DNA of 64,000 nt from Papio anubis (Eukaryota; Chordata; Mammalia; Primates; Cercopithecidae): positions 10,127,156 to 10,191,155 of the forward strand of contig NC_044990.1 in NCBI RefSeq assembly GCF_008728515.1, in the 5' to 3' direction. The position numbers were made by a program, and so were the translations under genes. The notes under the pieces are model-generated. The model made no database searches and had not been told where the DNA came from. It saw nothing but the letters and a program-made list of their open reading frames with translations. Position 1 is the first letter of the stretch; every line of letters begins with the position of its first letter. This document shows, piece after piece, positions 12,021 to 23,590 of the stretch.

Positions 12021-15000
12021 ATTTGAATAGCTTTGGAAGCAATGTGAGACAAGCTCATTGAGGGCATTAAAGAAACCATCGCATGTCATCAACGTATTCT
12101 TCCTGAGCACGTGCAGTGGGGCTGTGGCCCCGGGTCCTCTCTGAGTGATGAAAGTTTTGCTCCCTCTCTTCTCTTCCTGTTTTGCTCTTATCCATGGGGA
12201 ACATAGATTATCTTCCACACTAAAGCATAAGGTACAAGTGATGAGTCTTTCTCCTGTAACCCCTCAGTGTGCACTGATTGTGGGGTACAGGGATGGTCAG
12301 CAGATGATGAAAGTACTGTAGCGTAGGTCTGATATTATAATGACCTTAAGTCCCAGAGACCCTGTTTTAGACATTCTATTTCACTGTTAAACCTTAAGAC
12401 CTGATTTTAGGTTTGGAAAATAATCCTCAAGACCACTCATAATTCATAAAGCTGCTGTTGGATGCAGGAAGAGAACAGTCCTCCTGAAACAGGTTGACTG
12501 CTAATCCACTTTAGGCCTGATACTGAGTGAGAGGGCCCAGAGACTGGGAAGAGTTGGAATATGCCCTTTGGGCTTTGCTAGTATAGAAACATGGTGTCGC
12601 GGGGGGCCCCTTCCAAGTCACAGGAGAGAGGCAGCAGGCTGGAGGGGGCAGAGTGAGAAGCTGTTCCGTCCTGCAGCCCCTCTCCCCACCCGCCACACCG
12701 CTGTTGTCTGATTTGCACATTCCTGCTGTGCCTCGGCCTGGGGCACCTGTCCTCCTTTCTCAGCTCAGGAACCTGCTATTTCTCCTTTAAGATCCTGCGC
12801 AACAGTCGCTTCTTACAGATTCCAAAGGCCCTGAGAAATTTTGTTTTTCCGGTGTGTTCCAAAGTGCTCTGATCTATGCATGCCATGCATTTATAACAAG
12901 GTAGCAAAGTTAGTTATGAACATTTTTGTCTCCCTAACTGGACTGTGAGTTCTTGGGCCCAGGGCCACGTTTTATGCTCTTTAATATCTGCCCCAGAGCT
13001 TAGCAAAGGGCACATCAGCTAGAAGTGCTCCCTATCATTTGAATGAACGAATGGAGTTCAGCCTTTTGAGCCTCAAGTATAGCTGTTGTAAGATCAGAAA
13101 CCATCTGTTTGGAACTTGTTCATTAGATTATTTGGCTCTCAATGGTTTTAGTATGTCTTTACATTCTCTTTTAGTATTTACAAAATTATCTTTAAAATTA
13201 CCAGTCTGTTTTAACCACGTTGCAACAGCGCCTTCCCCAACAAAAGATGGCTTCTTGCCGCTTCCCCTGCCCCTCAACAAGGAAAGTTTCAGGGGCCAGC
13301 ATGGAGGTGACAGCTGGGATTATGTTGAGTGAATCCCAAGTAGATGGCTTGCTTCATATCACAATCTTAGAGTTTATGGGATTTTTTTTCTACTTAGAGT
13401 TGTTCCTTTACAGTCAATGTTATAGGCAAGCAGTGCCTATCACGTATCTGCCAGTATCCTCATGAGTATGTTTCTCTAGGAAGCTCTCCCGACATGTGAC
13501 TGGGAGAGAGAACTCCCAGAAGTCCATTTATCATATGACTAGAGTAAGTGAAAGGCAATTCTTTTTAAAATGTGAGTGATGGAGCTTTGTAATGTGCCGT
13601 TTATCTATGTCGAGTGTGGAAAGGAAGGATGCCAGGGCAAGTTTATTACTTAAACAGTGTGTTCTCTGTTGTCTTTGGGGCTTAATTTTTCCACACCTTG
13701 TTCTGGAATATAGTAATACTCTAACATGATGAATTTCCATGAAAACACTGATTAAGCACCGGGAGTTGCTTACCCACGTGGAGCAGGCATTTGATCTTAT
13801 TAGTCTTCTGTGTCTAATCAAACACAGTTTGGTTACATGTTTACTACCCCACATATGCAAGGAATACTTTCTTGGAAAAAAGCAAAAACAGCTCTGGAAA
13901 TTGGAAACAACCTAGAATCTCAACTAGGCAGGTAAGCTTGAGAATTTCCCAAGGATAAAAGCAACAAATTCAGTCAACCATAGATTTGACATGCTAAACT
14001 AAGAAATGAAATGGAAGGATCCCTACATTTATTTTTCCTCCCATCAAAATAGTATTGACCCAAGACCACAAACCTTGGGCGAATGGAACAAAAGGGAACT
14101 ATTTGCATTCACACTAAACAGATCACACGTGAAATATTTAGTTCCCACTTTTAAGAAGTCAATACAAACCACAGAGAGAAAATTCTTTGTCTCCAGGCCT
14201 CCTTTTCAAAACAATTGCAGCAGGTACTGCACAACTGCAGACAATAATGTCCTAATGCATTAGAGCCTAAGTCCCCTAAAGGCATTCAAGTTAAAGAGGG
14301 CTCAAGCCTACAAATGTTTATTCAGTACCTGCTTCTCTGTCTCCACGACATCCTACTTGTATTCCCAGGGCCTCATCCTCATTAAATGTTTAGCAAGTAG
14401 GTGAATGTTGTATGTCCATGTGAAAGATACTGGCATTCCTAGGGTGCTTAGCAGAGTTGCAGTCACATAGTAGGTATCCAACAAGTGACTAAATATGAAG
14501 GAAAACAGATACTGCCTTCGAGAGGTCATGAGCTAAACTAGGGCCGGGAAAAGCACTTGGCCCTGTGCACTTCCTTGGAAATAGAAGTGAGTCAAGGCTT
14601 GAGGGAGGCACGAGGGAGTTCAGAACCACTGAAGGAGTCTCTAGTTCCTACTTGTAATTGTTTTCCCCTTCAGTGCACCACACAACGCAACAGGGCTAGT
14701 CCCCTATCAGGGCCACCACTCTACCGGGCTGGGGAGGGAGGCCCTTGGCAGTCCTGCGGGAACAGGAGGCACTCCCACATCGCCCCACTTCTCTGTATTC
14801 CAGTTTAATTAATTTTTATATTTTGAATAAAATTACACCCACTCTCTTCCATTATGGTGAACACTTAAAATTACATTTATAGAAAATTACATTTACACAA
14901 ACTTGTTTAAAAGCCAAATCCCAGACCTAGGCTATTGGCCAAAATCCATTTAAAGGGGATATTAAGTAAATTAGTTGAGCTGATTAAAAACACCTTCATC

Positions 15001-15130
15001 AAAGTAGAGCATTGGTGCCAACAATATTAAGAGTTGAACCATTGATTACATTTTATTTTTCACAGCAGATAATACATTAGCAGGGAGGAAAAGTGATTAC
15101 TGCTCACCTCCACTTTACAGGTGTAACTAC
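12021..15130. other. Proximal upstream intergenic DNA
   Basis: No gene is seen. 12940-13020 and 14380-14500 hold short L2-like 3' ends ('ggactgtgagttcttgggcccagggccac', 'gcacatagtaggtatcc' type). The rest looks unique. Open frames such as 13531-13860 (-) and 14006-14263 (+) lack any recognisable family. Composition becomes AT-rich at 14810-15110 just before the CpG island. Confidence 0.4.
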
Positions 15131-15153
15131 TGATGGGGGTGACGCGGTAAGGT

Positions 15154-15180
15154 GGGAGGGCATAAAGGGAGGGCACGGGG
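15154..15180 (+). promoter_or_regulatory. G-quadruplex motif at upstream edge of CpG island
   Basis: Five G-runs of three or four bases occur at 15154-56, 15158-60, 15167-69, 15171-73 and 15177-80, with loops of 1-6 bases. This fits the standard four-run G-quadruplex pattern on the + strand, about 400 bp before the start codon. Confidence 0.55.
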
Positions 15181-15385
15181 CCTAGGTCAGGAGGGACGCA
15201 GAGGAGGAAGGGCGAGGAGGGGTGGAGGCTGGTGGCCGGAACGGGCAGAGGTCAGACGCCTCGAAGGCGGGAGCCGTGCGGGCAAAGCTGAGGCCACCTC
15301 CACCGTAGCCCGTCGGGCCGGACACCCGCCGCTGCAGCGAGCCGGGCGGACGCTGGAAGCCCGCACAGGGTCGCTCCCGCTCCCG

Positions 15386-15402
15386 GCCGCCAGAGGGCGC
15401 GG
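15386..15402 (+). promoter_or_regulatory. CTCF-type binding motif in promoter or 5' leader
   Basis: GGCCGCCAGAGGGCGCG agrees at every core position with the known CTCF core (CCNSYAGRGGGCGC class). It lies 170-185 bp before the start codon inside the CpG island. Two CpGs inside the motif make methylation-sensitive binding plausible. Confidence 0.65.
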
Positions 15403-15408
15403 CCGGCG

Positions 15409-15426
15409 ATGGCGCGGCGGAGCTGA
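15409..15426 (+). promoter_or_regulatory. Upstream ORF of five codons in probable 5' leader
   Basis: An ATG in strong context (G at -3, G at +4) opens Met-Ala-Arg-Arg-Ser-stop, 145 bases before the B3GLCT start and in a different frame. If the transcript starts upstream of 15409, this uORF would be translated and could lower initiation at the main ATG. Whether it is transcribed is not known from the sequence. Confidence 0.5.
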
Positions 15427-15473
15427 AGGAGGGAGGAGGGGAGCCGGCGGAGAAGGGTCAGCCGCGGCGGCAG

Positions 15474-15504
15474 GGCGGCGGCGGCGGCGGCAGCGGCAGC
15501 GGCG
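15474..15504 (+). repeat. CGG/CAG-type trinucleotide repeat in 5' leader
   Basis: A run of GGC triplets (about five or six pure units) passes into GGCAGC units just upstream of the B3GLCT start codon. It is short and interrupted, but it is a GC-rich triplet tract in a probable 5' UTR. Confidence 0.7.
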
Positions 15505-15570
15505 CAGCTCCGCTCCCCGCGCGTCTCCAGTCCCCGCGCCCAGGTAGGGCGCGCAGCCTCCGCCGCCGGG

Positions 15571-15640
15571 ATGCGGCCGCCCGCCTGCTGGTGGCTGCTC
15601 GCGCCGCCGGCGCTGCTGGCGCTCCTCACCTGCTCCCTGG
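15571..15640 (+). CDS. B3GLCT: B3GLCT coding exon 1: start codon and signal/membrane segment
   Basis: The exon encodes residues 1-23 and the first base of Ala24. It starts MRPPACWW and is followed by a Leu/Ala-rich run to about residue 23. This is a hydrophobic stretch of some 17 residues after one Arg, as expected for a signal peptide or signal anchor that brings the enzyme into the ER. The start was chosen because it begins the longest in-frame extension, sits in a GGG-ATG context (G at -3, C at +4) and matches the recognised family N-terminus. The donor is CTGG|gtaagt, a near-consensus site, leaving phase 1. The exon lies inside the CpG island, and its reading frame is reinforced only by splicing to exon 2. 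An upstream ATG at 15409 opens a separate five-codon frame. Confidence 0.93.
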
Positions 15641-15801
15641 GTAAGTAGCCGGCGGCCAGGCGCTCAAAGGCGAGGCGTGGGGTACGCGGGCACAGTCGCC
15701 CGTGCCCCGGTCAGCGCGGGGAGGAAGGCGCCGGGCGGCCCAGCCCTGCCCCGCCGGCGCGCGTCCCGCCGTCCGGTCCCCGCCGTGCCGCGCCGTCAGC
15801 A

Positions 15802-15815
15802 GCGCCCTCTCGCGG
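15802..15815 (-). promoter_or_regulatory. Weaker CTCF-like motif in start of intron 1
   Basis: GCGCCCTCTCGCGG reads on the minus strand as a CTCF core with two mismatches. It lies about 160 bp into intron 1, in opposite orientation to the better motif at 15386. Confidence 0.3.
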
Positions 15816-17814
15816 CGCCCAGGTGGGACTCGGCCCCGGGACCCAACGCGTGCCCGCTCGGCCCCTTTCGGTCCTGGGTCCCCACAGCCGCCCCGGCCCG
15901 AGACTGGCGTCTCCATGCCTCCTCCGCCCCGAGCAGGCGGGCGGCGGGGCGGCGAGGGCGCAGCGGCCGCCCCCACAGGAAGCGCGCAGGAACTGTGCCA
16001 CCGAAGAAACTTTGAAAGAGCGCGAGCGGCGGCGGCGGTCCCGCCCCCTTGCCTTCCGCCCGCGCTCCGCCGTCCTGCGCGCCCCGCGCCGGGCGGGAGG
16101 CTGGACGGGAGCCGGCGAGGCGGCCCCCGAGGTCTCGCTTCTCCTGCTCGACCCCCGGAGGGGGGACAGCGGTCCCGGTGTCCGCGCACCTCTCCGCAGG
16201 TCGTTCAGGACGTGCCCTGGCCCCTGAGGGTAAGCGGCCAGCTCCGCGCCAGCCGTTCCCGGATTCCGACCCGGAGGAGGACAGGGGCGCCCGCTGGGCC
16301 TCCGCGGGAGCGGGCGCGGCGGGGAGGACGCCGTGGGGAGGCTTGCTCCTGTCTCGGGTCTCCGCTGGGAACATCAGGGGACACGTCTGCGAGCAGTGCT
16401 TGCCCGGTCTCCTGCTGCTGTAATGTCCATCCTTTTTTATTTCCATTCTCCTCGCAAGGGCATTTCCCTCCTTTATCGTAAAACGATGTGATAAAAGTTT
16501 AAAAAAAAAACCAAAAAAAGCAGCCTTGTAATTGACTTTTATGATAAGATTTGTTCAAGTTTGAAATCTTGAGCGAAAAATTATTTTCTTTTCAGACTGT
16601 TGCAGAGTTGTTGTCCTCTAACCCAGACTTGCTGATGTTTCCAGCCTGTGAAAAGGCAGTAATTTCAGATTTTTTACAAATGGCAGAATGGTGCAGTTTA
16701 GGAAAAGACGTAGCGTTTTTGCGCACTGCTCTTGTTAGCCCACCGGAGCCTTTAAAGCCCGTTTTTATTTGTATTTAAGGTTTTCGAATAAGGATTAATT
16801 TGCTGCTTCTGTGTACTTCTGGCATTTCTATAGGCGCTCAATAAGTACGGGAAAAGAGCAAGATTAGTTGGTAATTGTTTACATGCATGATTAATTAGCC
16901 AGCAGTGTAATTAAAAATATTAGGGCACTTGGGCAGAGAAGGCTGTAGTTGGTCTTGGGGGGCAACTGAATTTGGCTGGAATCGGCTTCAGTGGAAGAAA
17001 GGCATTGCTGGGTGGCAGCCCTGGGAGAAAGGGAGGTTGGAGGTTTGGGAAAGCGACTGGGTGACTCCTGGCTGCATCAGTTGGCTTGTTGCCTGGATGT
17101 TTTGCAACTAACCAAATGGGTGGGTGGTAGCTGAAATTGGCATTCTATTTATAGCACTGCACTTTATAATGCTGTACTGGGGGTATAATATTTGTATATA
17201 ATATATACAACATATGGGCTGAAATGCACATTTGTATTGCTGTGTATTTTTTACTACCCGTGGGGGAATATTTGCACTGTCCAAATTTGATAATACACTG
17301 AAGGACATTCAGAATGCATTAAAATGTCAACACATTTTTAGAGATGTCTGTTAGCCTTGTGAAGTTGTCAGATAAGCACAATAAATAAGACATAAAATGC
17401 ATTAAAAGGTCCCTGTGAGACATTTGGGCTTTGTGAACTGGCTTTCATGGGTTGGCACAGACGGGAGGCTGTATTCTTCGAGTTCTGAAGTGACTCATGA
17501 ATACCTTTTATGGAGCTCTGCTTCGATTTAGGGGAAGGGCACTGACACGTATAAAGATGTCCCCACTTATGATGTTCTTGGAATCTTGCTGAAACAGACA
17601 ATGTGACAGCCGTTTTGAGGCATGTGAACAATCTTGATAGTTTATAAATACCTTAAATATTCCCATATAAAATGGGCCTGACTATATAGTTTTCCCACAA
17701 ACTAGAACATACTTGTTTATGTGTTTAGAGAAAAGTCAATATAGAAAATTTCTTTTAAACCCACATGCATATACAGACACGGTTCACTGCAACTTTGGTT
17801 CTAAAGTCTGGCGC

Positions 17815-17945
17815 CAGTTTCAGAATGGGAAGATTGATTCAAGCCTCCAGGTTACCATTTGTTAGCTGTGTGGCTTTTAGTGGTTTTGAGCTTCAGTTTT
17901 CTCATATGAACAGGACGCATGGACTGGATAGAATGCTAGCATTTT
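17815..17945 (+). repeat. MIR SINE fragment
   Basis: tcaagcctccaggttaccatttgttagctgtgtggcttttagtggttttgagcttcagttttctcat follows the MIR core order. Confidence 0.55.
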
Positions 17946-19429
17946 GCCATCTCTTGCAGTTTTAACATACTGACCCCATTGTAGCAGAGACTGCCAGCTG
18001 CCTGCGCAATAACCCTTTGGCCCCTGTTTTCCTAACAAAACTAATATAATCCGGGTTGGGGGGAAGGGTGGAGGAATGATGGTGGGGTGGTGGTGGCAGC
18101 GGTGGCAGCAGCAATGTGAAACATTTCTCTCAGTGGCCTTTGCATATGGGGGCAGCTAGTCTCTACAGAGCTATCTTTAGAGATTGTTGGGTGGGGCTCC
18201 TCGTAAAGCTCATTCAAGGTGGCCGACTCAGCTGGGATGCATGCCTTTTTGTTCTGTGTTATCCTCCTTCCCATTGCCTATTAAGTGGATCTGATGGATG
18301 GAGCCATGGTGGCCATCTTGTGACCATGAGGTGACCTTGAAGATGGAAGCCAGCATAAGGATGGTAGAGGAGAAAGGTAGGAGAAGCCTGGATGCCAGAT
18401 GGATGTGGAGCATCATGCCAACTCTGCATGGCCTGTTTGCAGACTTGTATTGCATGAGATTGTATGCAACCAAACCCAATCCTATTGCCAAACCTAATCC
18501 TAATTATAGAAGAAGCTTATTTGAACCAATTATATTGATAAAATAATAGGTATTAGCTTTTATTTTTCACAACCCTGTCTCTTCTCTGTGTGAGCCAATT
18601 TTGTATTTCTTAGCACCTGCCAAAATTGGGGATGGTTTTTCATTCTGAGCCAGGTCTTGCCCAGATTCCTTTCATTGCAGTGAGTCAGAAATTTTAGGAC
18701 ACCAAGAGTCAGACCTAATTCCAGGTTGTTTTGTGTGTTTTGATTCTTAAAACCTCTTCGTTTCTTAAGCAGTATGCAGATATTACTGGCACAGATTTTA
18801 ATCTTCTGGATGGATTCTTTGTAATCCAGGACCCCCGAATTGGCATGGCCCCCCGGTCATGGACTTGACCCAGGGGAGTTTGCCGGTAGCCAACAGCTAA
18901 GCTAGTGGGAGGGAGGGAGAGCATCTGTTTCAAATAGCAGTGTGAATTGAAAGGAGATGTGGTAACTTCCTTGGGGACAAACATTGTGGGCTCGGTATTT
19001 GAGCACTTCCTTATAATTGGCTCTTGGAGCCAGGTTTTTTTGTGTGTTTTACTAGACTTGTTATGAAGCAAACAAGCAAGCATAATTTTTAGGCATAAAG
19101 GTATTACTTAGAGAAAAGTTGCAAATGTTCTATGTTTTTCCTCTTGTAGCACTCCGTGTGGTCCATCTTTGGCTTTGCACAGATTACTTCTTAAGAACAA
19201 TATTTGGGAGTCTCCATAGGTTAATCTCATCTTTCCCATGGTAAAGGAAAAGTTGTGAGTTTCAAGGGTTCATCAGACCTATTGAGGAAGTTCTCCCTTG
19301 CTACCATGATTTCAAAGTTCTAGTCACTAAGCAACCCCCAAAGAAACCTGATTTAATGTAGGTGTTGACTTGAACTACTCGAAGAATGTCAATTTAAAAA
19401 TCGTGTTAAAAGGAAAAACTGCCCAAAGT

Positions 19430-20170
19430 GTCTCATTTATTCAGAGTAATGTGGGTACCTACTGTGTGTCAGGCATCGTGATATTGCAGAAACAAGACAG
19501 ATCTAGTCTGTCTCTACCCTTGGGGAGCTTGCACCCCAAAAGGCAAGGTGATATTAAACAGTAACGACTGCAGAACGAATTGTGTCTGTGCTAAATGCTG
19601 TGGAAGAGATGTTCAGGATGCTGTGAGAACATGTTACAGGGAGACAGATGGCTTTTGCCTGGACTGGGGAGATGGATCTCAACAGGGAGCCATCTTGCAC
19701 CTCAGGGAACGTTTGTTGCTGTCTGGATACTTTTTGGTTATCCCAGGGGCTGGTTTGGCAGAGGGTGCTACTGACATCTAGAGTCAGGGATGCCGCTGAA
19801 CATCCTACAGGGGCACAGGACAGTTCCACCCTACCGTCGAACAATTAATTATTGGATCCAAAATGCCAACAGTGCCAAGGTTGAGCAACTGTGGGGTAAG
19901 GGTCAAGGAAGGCTTCCTAGAAGATGTGACGTTAGAGCTCAGACCTGAAGGGGAAGCAGAGATCTTATGGTAAGTGGGGGGCAGAACTTGGTGGTGAAAG
20001 AACCAAGTGGAGAGAGGACAGAGGACTGAAAGGCTGGCAAGATCAGTAGGGGCCAGGTTAGGCAGGGCCTTGCAGATCAGGGGGATGTATTTTGGGGTCG
20101 TCCTCAGAGCAGGGGGAAGTGTTTGAAGGGCTGTAATGGGGCAGTATGTGATATGGCTGCCTTTTCGTGA
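19430..20170 (+). mobile_element. L2 LINE 3' region
   Basis: The order of motifs fits L2: tactgtgtgtcaggcatcgtg, cttggggagcttgcacccc, then (after a diverged middle) tcaaggaaggcttcctagaagatgtgacgttagagctcagacctgaag, then gccaggttaggcagggccttgcagatcaggg. Open frames on both strands are fossil sequence. Confidence 0.6.
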
Positions 20171-20409
20171 TGGATGTCCCATGGAGCAGGAGTTGGAGGG
20201 GGCTGTCGTGGCTGTGGGGAACTGTGAGGAGGCTGCTGGAGACAGGTTGTGAGAGATGGTTAAGAATCTCTCAGACTCTGGGACTGATTGGGTTTCGTGT
20301 GCTGAGAGAAAGGGTGGGGGCAAGGATGAGTCATACATTTCCGTCACATCCACCATGGGTAGTAGTGCTGTTTACTAACTTGGGCACTGAAGGAGGAGGA
20401 CCAGGTTTT

Positions 20410-20540
20410 CAGAAACAGTTTTATATAGTTCAATGTACATAACATAGGGTTTATTAAGTGTAATGAATTCTAAGTGTATAGTTCTGTGGCATTAAGTACT
20501 TACGCCATTTTTTGAAATGTACTTTGACTTTTAATTTTAG
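20410..20540 (-). mobile_element. L1M-type LINE fragment, antisense
   Basis: The stretch tttattaagtgtaatgaattctaagtgtatagttctgtggcattaagtac corresponds to a diverged L1M 3' segment read from the opposite strand. Confidence 0.35.
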
Positions 20541-20708
20541 TGGGAGGTGAAGCTGCATAAGTTCAGTTTTGGACAAACTGAGTTCAAAATGCATGTGAGA
20601 TGACCAGGTACCGTGTCAGGTGAGCAGTTAGATATTTGGGTCTGTAGAGGACAGGTCTGGCTGGAAGGTATTTTGGGGGGTCATTATATCAGGTGGCAAT
20701 TTGAGTAG

Positions 20709-21160
20709 GTTTTTTTTTTTTTTTTTTTTTTAAAGAGTTGGGTGTCTGTCTGGGCATGGTGGCTCAAACCTGTAATCCCAGCACTTTAGGAGGCTGAGGC
20801 AGGCAGATCATATGAGGTCAGGAGTTCAGGACCAGCCTGGCCAACAAGGTGAAACCCTGTCTCTACTAAAAATACAAAAAAATTAGCCAGGTGTGGTGAC
20901 GTGTGTTTGTAGTCTCAGCTACTCGGGAGGCTGAGGCAGGAGAATCGCTTGAACCCAGGAGGCCGAGGTTGTAGTGAGCAAAGATTGCACCACTGTGCCT
21001 GGGTGACAGAGTGAGACTCTATCTAAAAAAAAAAAAAAAAAAGTTGGCAGGTCTGGCTATGTGGCCCAGGCTGGACCTGAACTCCTGGCCTCAAGTGATC
21101 TGTCTGCCTCAGTCTCCCAGTCAGCTGGGACTACAGGCATGTTCCACTGCACTTGATTGT
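20709..21160 (-). mobile_element. Alu-related element, - strand, split by a + strand Alu
   Basis: A T22 tract followed by taaagagttgg (20709-20745) and the segment 21043-21160 (tatgtggcccaggctgg to ccactgcacttg) form one antisense, AluJ-like left-arm copy. The Alu at 20750-21042 interrupts it. Confidence 0.65.
20750..21042 (+). mobile_element. Alu, + strand, nested
   Basis: It begins ctgggcatggtggctcaaacc and ends in A18. The repeated agttgg...gtctg on both sides suggests the duplication of the insertion site in the older Alu. Confidence 0.9.
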
Positions 21161-21178
21161 TTTATTGTGTGTTTTTCT

Positions 21179-21203
21179 TGTGTGTGTGTGTGTGTGTGTG
21201 TGT
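21179..21203 (+). repeat. (TG)n microsatellite
   Basis: About twelve TG units follow the nested Alu pair. Confidence 0.95.
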
Positions 21204-21948
21204 TTTAAAGGAAGAGAGCCTTGATTAACAGAATAAATTCATTTAAGCATTTACTCAAAATGTATATATACCAAGATTTGGTAGAAGTTGGAGAGGACAG
21301 TAGTCTTTATCTACATATATCTACATGTTGTGAAGCTGAGGGTTTAGACAAAACAAAAATAAAAACAAAAACAAGTATAAGTGTCGTCAAATAAGAGGTG
21401 AACGTATCTTAAGTATAGCAGTGTCATTTCCTCCTAGGGATATGACTTATTTTCTCTCCTAAAAGAATATTTTATGTAGCTGAAAAGATGATATATTTTA
21501 GTTTACATCATTACTTCCCCGTAAGAAACTCAAGGCTCTTTACATATCACGTTGAATTTATCTTCTCTGGATCCTTGAGGGGGGAGATGGAGGAGCTTGT
21601 TTTTCGTTTATGAGCTGAATGAAGTCAAGGAAGTTAAACGGCCACAGCCTGTTGTGAAAATAGCCACATTCAGTTACCTTGAGTTCCTGTCTAGTTGTGC
21701 ATCTTAGTGGCTGTCAGACTTCAGAGAATCATCTGAGTGTCTTAAAGAAGCCCCTATTTGTTAAAATGCAGATTCTTGCGTTCCAGCTCCAGATTTTCTG
21801 ATTCAGAAGATCTGAAATGAGATCTCCAGGTAAGTTGTCTGTGAAGCCAGGTGTGAGAACCCTGCCTGGGCCACCATAGGCCCGGGTATAAACTAGGACT
21901 CTTATTGGGTGATTTCTGTGAACATCTGTGGAATATAAAGATGATCGA

Positions 21949-22240
21949 GGCCGGGTGCAGTAGCTCACACATGTAATCCCAGCACTCTGGGAGGCCGAGG
22001 TGGGCGGATCATGAGATCAGGGGTTCAATACCAGCCTGGTCAACATAGTGAAACCCTGTCTCTACTAAAAATACAAAAAAATAATTAGCCAGGCGTGGTG
22101 GCGGGTGCTTGTGATCCCAGTACTCAGGAGACTGAGGCGGGAGAATCGGAGGTCGCAGTGAGCCACGATCACGCCACTGCACTCCAGCCCGGGCGACAGT
22201 GCGAGACTCCATCTCAAAAAACAAAACAAAACAAAAAAAA
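21949..22240 (+). mobile_element. Alu, + strand
   Basis: It starts ggccgggtgcagtagctca and ends with a CAAAA-type tail. Perfect 12-bp duplication aaagatgatcga at 21937-21948 and 22238-22249. A short right-arm deletion removes the cttgaaccc block. Confidence 0.97.
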
Positions 22241-22585
22241 GATGATCGATGGTTGTTTTGCCTTAAAAAAAGTAAGGAGTTGTTCTGGAGAGAGCAAAGT
22301 GTGGCATTGAGGCCTACTCAGTCAGGTCTTTTGTGTACTTGGGAAAGGAACTGGAAACACCAGAACTAAAACTGAGAAGTCTGTCTCAGGCTCCAGGATC
22401 ATTTGGCAAATTTTTAAATGCTGTTGAGGAAACCATAGTCCGTGGAGCTTGAGTATCAAAAGTTAGAGCCGTGAGTTGTTAAAGCAAAGGTTTTTGGGCA
22501 ATATGCAAATAAGTTTCTAAAGGCTTAGAGCGTCTGAGATTGTGTGTACCATGGATTGAGTGGTACTGACAGGAGTGCTTACCTT

Positions 22586-22618
22586 ATCTGTCTGTCTATC
22601 CATCCATCCATCCATCTG
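22586..22618 (+). repeat. (TCTG)n(TCCA)n tetranucleotide repeat
   Basis: Three TCTG/TCTA units are followed by four or more ATCC units. Confidence 0.9.
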
Positions 22619-23369
22619 CACACTAGGGGTACTTTTAAAAATCCACTTCTTGTAATTAATAAGATGCCCAAAAGTTAATCATAAATTTTTATAAGTTAAG
22701 GCTGACAGTTAACTGTTCAGTAGTACACTTGCAATTTAAAGGAATTACGTAAAGTGCTAATTTTTTTTTTTGTTTGAATATTTGCTGTGTTCCTCTTTGG
22801 TGTGTTCTGTAGTAGGCTGTGTGACCCGGGATTTTTCTGACTCTTCCTATGACTTAGGCTATGGAACATGCTAGTGAGGGTGAGGTTTTAAATCTCACCC
22901 CCCAAAACTGTTTTGAGTTGCAATTTTCTGGTTTGCATATCCTGAGTGATTGTTTTTAAACAAGATGCAAATCAAAGTAGGAAATGATCTTTTCCCTCAT
23001 ATATATATAGTTATTTTCTATTTTTCTCTTTTTTTTCCCACCATCTACTGTCCTTCCTGTAAATATATTTGTTCTCTGGCCCATAGAATATGTTGGTCTC
23101 CTCAAACTTTGTTGTCAAGTGAAGAAAAGCTAATATTCCAGTATTTCCCATGACTTCTGTGATAAAACAGGAGAGGAGTTTCAGATGGAGCTAGATCATA
23201 TCTGAGTCGATAGTAGGCTCAATGGGGGAATGTCGTGTCTGCACACTTGCTGCCTCACTGTGGTAGGAGGCTTGGCCTCCTTCCTCACTACTTCTCTCCG
23301 CTGGCTGAATTGTCCTGGCATCTTTCCCAGCAGCAGATCTCTTTTCCTAAGAGTTTACTGTTTGGCACT

Positions 23370-23590
23370 TGAGCAAAAGGCTCAATAGGTTTTACCATAG
23401 GCCAGGTACTTTTTTGAACCTGAACATACATGAACTCACTTAATTCTTATTCCATTTTTTCCCTCTACAGGGAGGGAAACAGGCTCAGAGAGGTGGCTTA
23501 ACTATTAAGTGGCAGAGCCTGGATTTGAACCTAGGAGGTTTCAGTGTACTTTGTCTTTGTACTCTGTACTTTGACCTTATGCTATACGAC
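23370..23590 (-). repeat. MIR SINE, antisense
   Basis: The order cagagaggtggcttaactatt, aagtggcagagcctggatttgaacc is the reverse strand of MIR. Confidence 0.65.

Larger units (their letters stand above)
15140..16420. promoter_or_regulatory. B3GLCT: CpG-island promoter of B3GLCT
   Basis: GC content and CpG density rise abruptly near 15140 and fall to the AT-rich background after about 16420. The island covers the proximal promoter, the presumed 5' leader, coding exon 1 and the first 0.8 kb of intron 1. It contains several GC boxes (gggcgg and its complement) and no convincing TATA box at a fitting distance from the ATG. This is typical of a broadly expressed gene with dispersed start sites. 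The exact transcription start cannot be read from the sequence; it probably lies between about 15350 and 15520. Long open frames in several registers here result from the lack of AT-rich stop codons. Confidence 0.9.

Noticed and set aside
13531..13860. 109-codon - strand open frame upstream of the gene
   Set aside because: No recognisable family, no promoter context, and length within chance expectation for 64 kb of six-frame sequence.
15152..16481. Long overlapping open frames on both strands (up to 259 codons) around the CpG island
   Set aside because: GC-rich sequence has few stop codons. The frames overlap in several registers, are rich in Arg/Pro/Ala/Gly and have no recognisable domain. 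Only the short frame from 15571 continues by splicing into a known protein.
19805..20356. 183-codon - strand open frame
   Set aside because: It is the complement of the L2 3' region at 19430-20170 and adjoining sequence, with no domain and no splice support.
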